A DNA stretch of 24,768 bases, taken from Gnetum montanum. Its lineage: Eukaryota; Streptophyta; Gnetopsida; Gnetales; Gnetaceae. Under the pieces are notes generated by a model. It made no database searches, was not told the DNA's origin, and was given only the letters and a program-made list of their open reading frames with translations. Positions within the stretch are counted from its first letter, which is position 1. Each line of letters opens with the position of its first letter. The DNA is taken from assembly GCA_015680685.1 (NCBI GenBank), contig MNCI01014292.1, positions 433,802 through 458,569 on the forward strand, given 5' to 3'. Positions 19,445 through 24,768 of this stretch are shown here, in pieces. The translations under genes and the position numbers were made by a program.

Positions 19445-19725
19445 CAGTTTAAGGTCTCGGTAGACCGTGTACTAGTTTAAGGTCTCAGTAGACCGCTGTG
19501 CTGGTTCAAGGTCCCAGCAGATTGTACATGCTAGTTTTACGTCATAGCGGATGTGCAATACCAGTTTATAGTCATAGTGGACTAACAATGCCAGTTTTAC
19601 ATCATGGTAGATGGTTGCTGCCAGTTTAACGTCGTGGTGGATGTTCCTCGGTGTTGCTAGTTTATCGTCATTGCGGATGCTGCCTGGTGCGAATGCCAGT
19701 TTATCATCGTAGCAGATGGTGCTTG
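19445..19725. repeat. Tandem array, nine units of about 30 bp
   Basis: Units start CTAGTTT or CCAGTTT at 19445, 19472, 19501, 19531, 19561, 19591, 19621, 19657 and 19696, mostly 29-30 bp apart and 36-39 bp near the right end. The consensus is close to CTAGTTTAAGGTCATAGTGG ending in AT/AC and a variable tail. The first two units contain the dyad GGTCTCGGTAGACC or GGTCTCAGTAGACC, which decays in later units. The array begins 17 bases downstream of the pol stop in minus-strand sense. Confidence 0.8.
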
Positions 19726-19741
19726 TTGTTGCCGTTGCACT

Positions 19742-22626
19742 TCAGACGTAGTATGACTTGAGGTACTTGTGGTTCACCGGGTTGGTGAACTCGTTGTCGT
19801 CCATGTCTGCCAGCTTGAAGGCTCCATTCTCAAAGGCTTTAGTGACCACGTAAGGACCTTCCTAGTTGGCTAAGAACACTTACATGCTCACTGACGACCT
19901 TGAGGACGAGGTCTCCCTTCTGCACTAGCTGTCGATGCGGGTTTGCATAGTGCTTCTATTGTTGTTTGTTTTGATAGTGCTTGATTCGTCTCAGTGTTTG
20001 CACGCGTTCCTCCTCCATTGAGTCATGATCGATGGTCCCTGATTCGCTATTCTGGGCTTCGCTTACAACGTTGGACAAGATCATCTGAAGTGAGGGTATG
20101 TGCAACTTAAGAGGAAATACAGCTTCAGATCCATAAACAAGACTATAAGGGGTCTTACCTATCATGGTTCTGTAAGTCCTTCGATAGGCCTAGAGGATGT
20201 AGTGTATTTGCTCATGCCACTACCTCTTGCTGTTGTTAAGCATTCGCTTTGGTAATTTGATGATGGACTTATTTGTAGCCTCTACTTGCCGTTCACCTAT
20301 GGATAATAAGGGGAAGAAAATTATTATTTAATGCCTAGATTGCTACAGAAGGTTCTGGTTTCCATACTGTTAAACTGTGGTCCATTGTCGGTCACAATAG
20401 TCATCGGGAGTGCAAACCTAGTTACGATGTTATTGAGGATGAAATGGTAGATTTGTTGAGACGTCGTTTTCTTAGGGAAATAGCTTCCACCCACTTAGTA
20501 AAATACTCTATGGCAGTGATAATGAAGCTATGCCCTACGGAGGACTTAGGCGTGATAGGCCCTATGAGGTCTAGTCCCCATCATTGGAAGGGCCATGTAA
20601 TTTGGGTTGGGTGCAGGTCTATAGGTGCTATGTGTATGAGGTTTGCATATCTCTGGCATGTGTCACATGTCTTGACTTTTGACAAGCAATCACCCTCCAT
20701 GTAGGGCCAATAGTACCCTAGGCATCTTATTTTCGTAGCCATAGCCATGGGTGCTATGTGTCCACCGCACAGCCCTTCATGAACCTCATTAACTACCTTT
20801 TGTGCCTACTTACCATCCACGCATGCTAGCAATATCCCATTGTAGGATCGACGGCACAGGGCATCATTTCCCATGAGCATGTATTATCGAGCACGTTTAC
20901 AGATTGCATCTCTTTGAGCCAATGTCAATCCATTTGGGGGTTCGCCATGCTGTAAATAAGCTTTAATGTGATCGTACCACTCCAGGGTGTTCTGCCTGAG
21001 TGATAGGCATCGTGCATTCTATGATCGCAATTGGCAAGTTTGCCAAGGAATATGATGGGATGTTTAACGCGAGGGTAGCTAAGGCATCTGCTACGGTGTT
21101 CTTGTTGCATGGCACGTGTTGCACATCAGTGGTCATGCATTGCTTCACTAAGATTTTTGCTAGGTCACAATAGGGTTATAGGTGCGTAGCCTTGTAGGCG
21201 TAGACTTCGGTGATTTGATTCATGACTAGTTGTGAATCTCCCTGGATTGCTAGGTGTTGTACATGCAGCACACGGGTAGTTAAGAGGCCTCTGAGTAGCC
21301 CCTCATATTTTGGCATGTTGTTGGTGCAAGGGAACACAAAAAGATAAGCGGATGGGTACATTTACCCAGAGGGGAATGTGATCATGGTAGCGGTGCTACC
21401 TCCTTGTGTGGTTGAGGCACTGTCGAAGTGTAAGGTTGCCTTGAAATGTGATGGGATGATGGCAACATTGCTAACGTATTCGTCTAGGAACTCGGGATGT
21501 ACGGTTACCTGGTCGTTGACTGGCAAGGCCACAAGTTGGGTTACTATGGCTTGGTCCTTTATCGACGATTGACTTACATAGCATAGGTCAAACTCCATAG
21601 TTATTGCTTTTCATTGGCCTATCCTGCTACTTTTGTATAGGTTGCTGGTGATAGCCCAGAGTATGTTGCTTTTGCAAATGATGTTGGTTGTGCTACGGAA
21701 TAGGTAATGCCACCACTTTTTTAGTGTGAACACTAAGGCTAAGAAGTTTCTCTCCACCTCGTTGTATTTTTTCTTGTATGCTATTAGTGCATGGCTCAGG
21801 TCATACACTAGTATCTCAGAACCAAGCCATAGCAGAAGGTTCCCCATGGAGTTATGAAGGTTGTTGACAGCTGGTGCTCTGGGTTGATGTAGATTTGGTT
21901 ATATCTAGAGAATCCATCCATGAAGGATAGCAAAGCATGACCAACTGTGATGTCGATGAGTTGATCGATGCTTGGGAGTGGGAAGTTGTCTTTGATCGTT
22001 GCCTTATTCAAGTCTTGAAAGTCTATATAGATTCGTATCCCTCCTGTTTTCTTTGAAACCACAACGATGTTGGACACCCACTCTGAATAGTTGACTGCAT
22101 GGATGAAACCTGCGTGGTATAACTTAGTGATTTCGTCCCTCACATCTAGTGCGATTTCTAGCTTAATCTTACGTGCCTTTTGCTTGATTGCCCTTATGTG
22201 TGGGTCTCGGACGATGTTATGCTAAATTAGTCACGAATCCAGACCCGGCATGTCTTTGTATGACCATGTGAAGACATCGATGTGATCTTGCAAAGTTTTA
22301 ACTATGCCCTCATGTATTTGTGTGTCTATGAGGGAGCTAATTCTTAATGCCTTTACCTCCCTTCTTGACGTGGTTATGGGTATCTTGACAAGGGGATCCT
22401 CAGTTACATCCTTGGCCTCTAAATCTAGGGTATGGACTAGGTGTTTGGGCCAATCCGGGGGTGCTTCTAAGGTTGCTATAGTGTTAATCGTAGTTGACCC
22501 CTAGTCAATCATGTCAGGGTTCAACTGTCTTGCGAGCTTGCCTTGCGACCCTGCTAACATTAGAGGTGTGGAAAGGGCACAACAGGTTTCCATCTCTTGC
22601 TTGACCTTCCATCATAAGATGAAAGC
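19742..22626 (-). pseudogene. pol: Tat-lineage pol: RT (deleted), RNase H, archaeal-like RNase H, integrase
   Basis: On the minus strand: an N-terminal segment with DHIDVFTWSYKDMPGLD (about 22295-22245); RT fingers/palm with YSEWVSNIVVVSKK and LLSFMDGFSRYNQI (22143-21820); then a jump into RNase H (AYKKKYNEVERNFLALVFTL, about 21780-21720), so the YVDD-containing RT part is missing. The second RNase H follows (LHFDSASTTQGGS near 21430, PCTNNMPKYEGLLRG near 21300, ADALATLAL near 21080). Integrase shows its zinc finger (HEGLCGGHM, CDTCQRY; about 20785-20655) and core (WGLDLIGPITPKSS near 20575, TDNGPQF near 20380, VEATNKS near 20270 after a frame change). The C-terminus GKTPYSLVYGSEAVFP leads to NPVNHKYLKSYYV and TGA at 19744-19742. 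Stops and frame changes are frequent; it cannot be functional. Confidence 0.85.
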
Positions 22627-23170
22627 CTGGGTAAGGGTTATCAAAGATTGTGTGAAACATAAATCTGCAAAGCAACATTGAGATGCGACTTGCTAAGTAA
22701 GGCGATGTAAAGATTGAGAGTTTACTAGTCTAAGGTCGTGGTAGACTGCCAAGGTACAAGAGTCTAGAATTGTTAAAGATATGTAAATTGGTGATGTGAT
22801 GTGCGAAGTTGTGTAACCATTGATATGCAAATGCCAAACTACTAGTTTAGTATCATCTTGCACTGCCATATTGCGACATGCAAAATCTTGATATGCAAAA
22901 TAATGATAAAAAGAATGAAATTGCAAGTAGAAGGGGTATCGAACTGCCAATGCGGGAATGAAGATATGAAACTATTAGGAAATATGCTACCACCTATGTC
23001 GAGGTGTATGAGGTAACTGCTGATGTAAGGGTGTAGTTAGTTTAATGTCATTGCGGACTGCAAACGTTACGGGTTGGAATTACTATTTTTTGGGTTCTGA
23101 GGAGCCCAACTATGCTAGGCTTGTTAGTTTAAGGTCTTTTTGAACCTCTAATCGAAAATAAATATTATTA
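22627..23170. other. Non-coding region 5' of Tat pol, possible intron, with dispersed repeat units
   Basis: Read on the minus strand, CTTACCCAG at 22635-22627 is a good splice acceptor directly before the first recognisable pol codons; Ogre-type Tat elements have an intron in a comparable place. Four copies of the AGTTTAAGGTC unit of the 19445 array are spread here at about 22725, 22842, 23037 and 23124, in the same orientation. No gag or protease was recognised. Confidence 0.45.
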
Positions 23171-23249
23171 TATTATTTTTTTATTTTTGGGAAGGCGAGT
23201 AATTGGCCTGAAGCATGTCAAGGTTTAAATGCTAATAGTGTCATGATGC

Positions 23250-23346
23250 CACGGCGAGCATGCTACGCTGCACGCCGTGCTCCACATTAATCGGAGAGAG
23301 AGAGAAAGAAAGTTTCTTCATTTTGCCATTACTACCATAAATAGGG
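23250..23346 (+). promoter_or_regulatory. Possible promoter region of the HAD-like gene
   Basis: An inverted repeat CACGGCG/CGCCGTG (23250-23256 and 23273-23279) flanks CATGCTACGCTG. A GA-rich tract (23293-23312) and a TATA-like CATAAATAGGG (23336-23346) follow, about 150 bases before the ATG at 23495. The order suits a plant promoter, but no direct evidence of transcription is available. Confidence 0.35.
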
Positions 23347-23494
23347 ATTGAACCCTAGTAATTTTGACATTTTCACTGTAAAAGTGTAGAATCCTCATCG
23401 GAGCACTTGGCGATTTTGGAGCGCGAAGCAATTATGTTAATTGATTAGTGAGGCAAATTTCTAAAGCGAAGGTCATAAATCTGCAAGTACGGCC

Positions 23495-24768
23495 ATGGCT
23501 CCTAAGACTCAGTTGATGCTTGTGAAGGTCAGGGAGGTGAAAAAGACCCTGAGGCATGGGCCACAAGCGTGTGTTCCGACACGGGAGAGCACACCGTTGA
23601 CTCAGTGAGTTTTCATGTCTCCTCTACCCTTTTCATCTTGCACCTTCTGCTACTTTCTACTTTGGTTTTGCATCTCATTTGTTTTGCTATTTGTATTTTT
23701 TGTGGCCGTGTTATTTGAGATTTTGTGTTGCTGAGGCCTATTTTTATTTTGGTTGTGGCTATTGTGCAAGGGTCTCATTGTGATTGCATGCAAGGTCGTT
23801 GCCGTTGCTATGGTTGTTGCGATTATGGGGCTAGGGCCCTTTAAGTTGCTTGACCTTGGCATGCCATAGCGTAAAACCCTTAGGAGGGTTTGGTTATGTG
23901 TGATGTAGCACCATGATGGATGTTTTTGTTTGAGTATGTTGTTAGTTATTTTGCTGCTACGCTAAGCTACTTGCATGTTCTTGCTACGCTAGGCTTTCGC
24001 ATCTTTGCTACGCTATGGTGAACAAGGGGTTATGTTATGCTACATTCGTGTTCTGCTAAGCATTGCTATGTTGTGCATGCATTACGTTCAAATTTGATGT
24101 CAATATTTGCTGGTTGCATCATGTAGGGTAGGGCCAAGGTCTAGGCTAATTGTTTTGGACCTTGAAGGGGTCCTATGTCATGTGGGCAGACTTATGGCCA
24201 ATGTTCCTCCTCCCTCGATACGTTTGGTAGAGCGAGCTGTTTGGTTTAGGGATGGGGTGCAAGACTTCTTGCAATTCCTTCTCAACCATTTTAGTCTCAT
24301 GGTTTGGTCCTCCTTAGATGAGGTGCAGGCATCTGACATAATAGAGGCCATACTGCCAGGGACAAATCGGGGCATCCTGAGATACCTTTCCGATGATGCG
24401 ACCACAAGTAGGCTGGGAGGAGGGTCTAACCAACACTCGATAGGGTTGAGGCATTTAGCCTGGATCTGGGATATGCCAGAATACTAGTGTTATTACCTGT
24501 ACAACACATTGTATCTTACGTGCCACACAACGATGTACTTTTAGAACCCATAGGGGACCATCTATCGTGTTGGCAGGTGAGTTTCACGTCTTTGCTTTGC
24601 TTGGTTGTGCAACATCGGTCATATTTGACTGAGTGTTGATAGTGTATGCTTATCACTAGGTTCTATATTGATGATGATGGGGTTCATGACCAGCTGGGTG
24701 AGTTGGCCATAACGCAGCTAGCCCTATGGGAATTTGGTTCTGCCAAGAGCCTGGGGGCGAGTGTGGTT
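23495..24768 (+). pseudogene. FCP1/NIF-like HAD-domain gene, intron-containing, partial and probably broken
   Basis: Exon 1 (23495-23604) encodes MAPKTQLMLVKVREVKKTL and further residues, 36 codons plus two bases, then donor GTGAGT. The acceptor at 24125-24126 joins exon 2 exactly in phase, completing a Gln codon and reading VGPRSRLIVLDLEGVLCHVG. This matches motif I of FCP1-homology HAD proteins (hhhDxDG); the second acidic position is Glu (DLEG), which should impair phosphatase chemistry. VQDFLQFLLNHFSLMVWSSL (about 24268-24327) fits motif II with its Ser. The frame meets TAG at 24485, then two more TAG before a possible 83-bp intron (24577-24659). The same frame resumes as FYIDDDGVHDQLGELA and runs to the window edge. 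The family contains CTD-type protein phosphatases and inactive relatives. Three stops suggest a pseudogene, unless 24485 is spliced out. Confidence 0.5.
23605..24126 (+). other. Predicted intron 1 of the HAD-like gene (522 bp)
   Basis: GTGAGT at the left and ATCATGTAG at the right flank a T-rich sequence, as in plant introns, and the flanking exons join in phase. The intron holds GCTACGCTA words at about 23957, 23982 and 24007, as in the Tat 3' region. Confidence 0.5.

Larger units (their letters stand above)
16702..22626 (-). mobile_element. Ty3/gypsy Tat-lineage element, 3' LTR to pol (5' end not found)
   Basis: On the minus strand the order is pol (22626 to 19742), a tandem array, about 1.7 kb of non-coding 3' region, polypurine tract, LTR. 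Two RNase H domains between RT and integrase, the second of the archaeal-like type, are diagnostic of the Tat lineage (Ogre/Retand relatives), and a long 3' region with tandem repeats is usual there. gag, protease and the 5' LTR should lie to the right but were not recognised up to 24768. Confidence 0.8.

Noticed and set aside
19445-19725. CRISPR-like array
   Set aside because: Units are contiguous imperfect 30-bp tandem repeats without unique spacers, in a plant retroelement 3' region.
24178-24405. Minus-strand 75-codon frame opposite the HAD-like exon
   Set aside because: The + strand reads conserved HAD motifs in phase with exon 1, so the minus frame is a shadow.

Overview
This window is plant nuclear DNA from a large, repeat-rich genome. 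The evidence is several nested LTR retrotransposons of plant type (Ty3/gypsy of Athila/Tat flavour, and Ty1/copia), T-rich introns with GT-AG borders, and coding remnants full of nonsense codons. A gymnosperm or large-genome monocot would fit, but the sequence does not decide it. There is no prokaryotic gene organisation, tRNA, rRNA or CRISPR array. Apart from the partial gene at the right edge, every recognisable coding sequence is transposon-derived and broken. Bases 10085-10450 are an assembly gap.

Left third (1-9774, + strand): two tandem copies of one pol-less Ty3-type family, whose LTRs begin TGATGA and end CTCATCA. Copy A enters from outside the window: a spacer (1-1616), then a long second ORF (1617-4400, plant-transposon-like domain plus coiled coil), a polypurine tract and an LTR (4571-5574). 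That LTR abuts the middle of a gag gene (5575-6916). Then follow a second spacer (7273-8274), an internally deleted second ORF (8275-8710), the same polypurine tract and another LTR (8885-9774). In both copies the second ORF starts directly after a splice-acceptor-like site, suggesting a spliced subgenomic mRNA.

Middle (9775-16701): a minus-strand Ty3/gypsy RT-RNase H fragment (10451-11339) lies beside the gap. A copia element (11628-13592) has its 5' LTR, a tRNA-Met-like primer site and integrase remnants. It is cut inside the integrase core by a third member of the TGATGA family (copy C: LTR 13593-14490, decayed tRNA-Asp primer site, gag 14641-16110).

Right third (16702-24768): a minus-strand Tat-lineage element with its 3' LTR (16702-17699), polypurine tract, long 3' region, a nine-unit 30-bp tandem array, and pol (22626-19742) with RT, two RNase H domains and integrase. 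The RT catalytic segment is deleted. Beyond it on the + strand lies an intron-containing gene or pseudogene (23495 to the window end) with an FCP1/NIF-like HAD domain. Its intron carries the same GCTACGCTA words as the Tat 3' region, so host gene versus sequence carried by the element is open.

The most interesting items are the pol-less family with a spliced coiled-coil ORF, its promoters built from CpG-rich palindromic repeats (one set also occurring inside the spacer of copy A), the strict nonsense-only decay of that ORF, the repeat families flanking Tat pol on both sides, and the HAD-like gene beside it.
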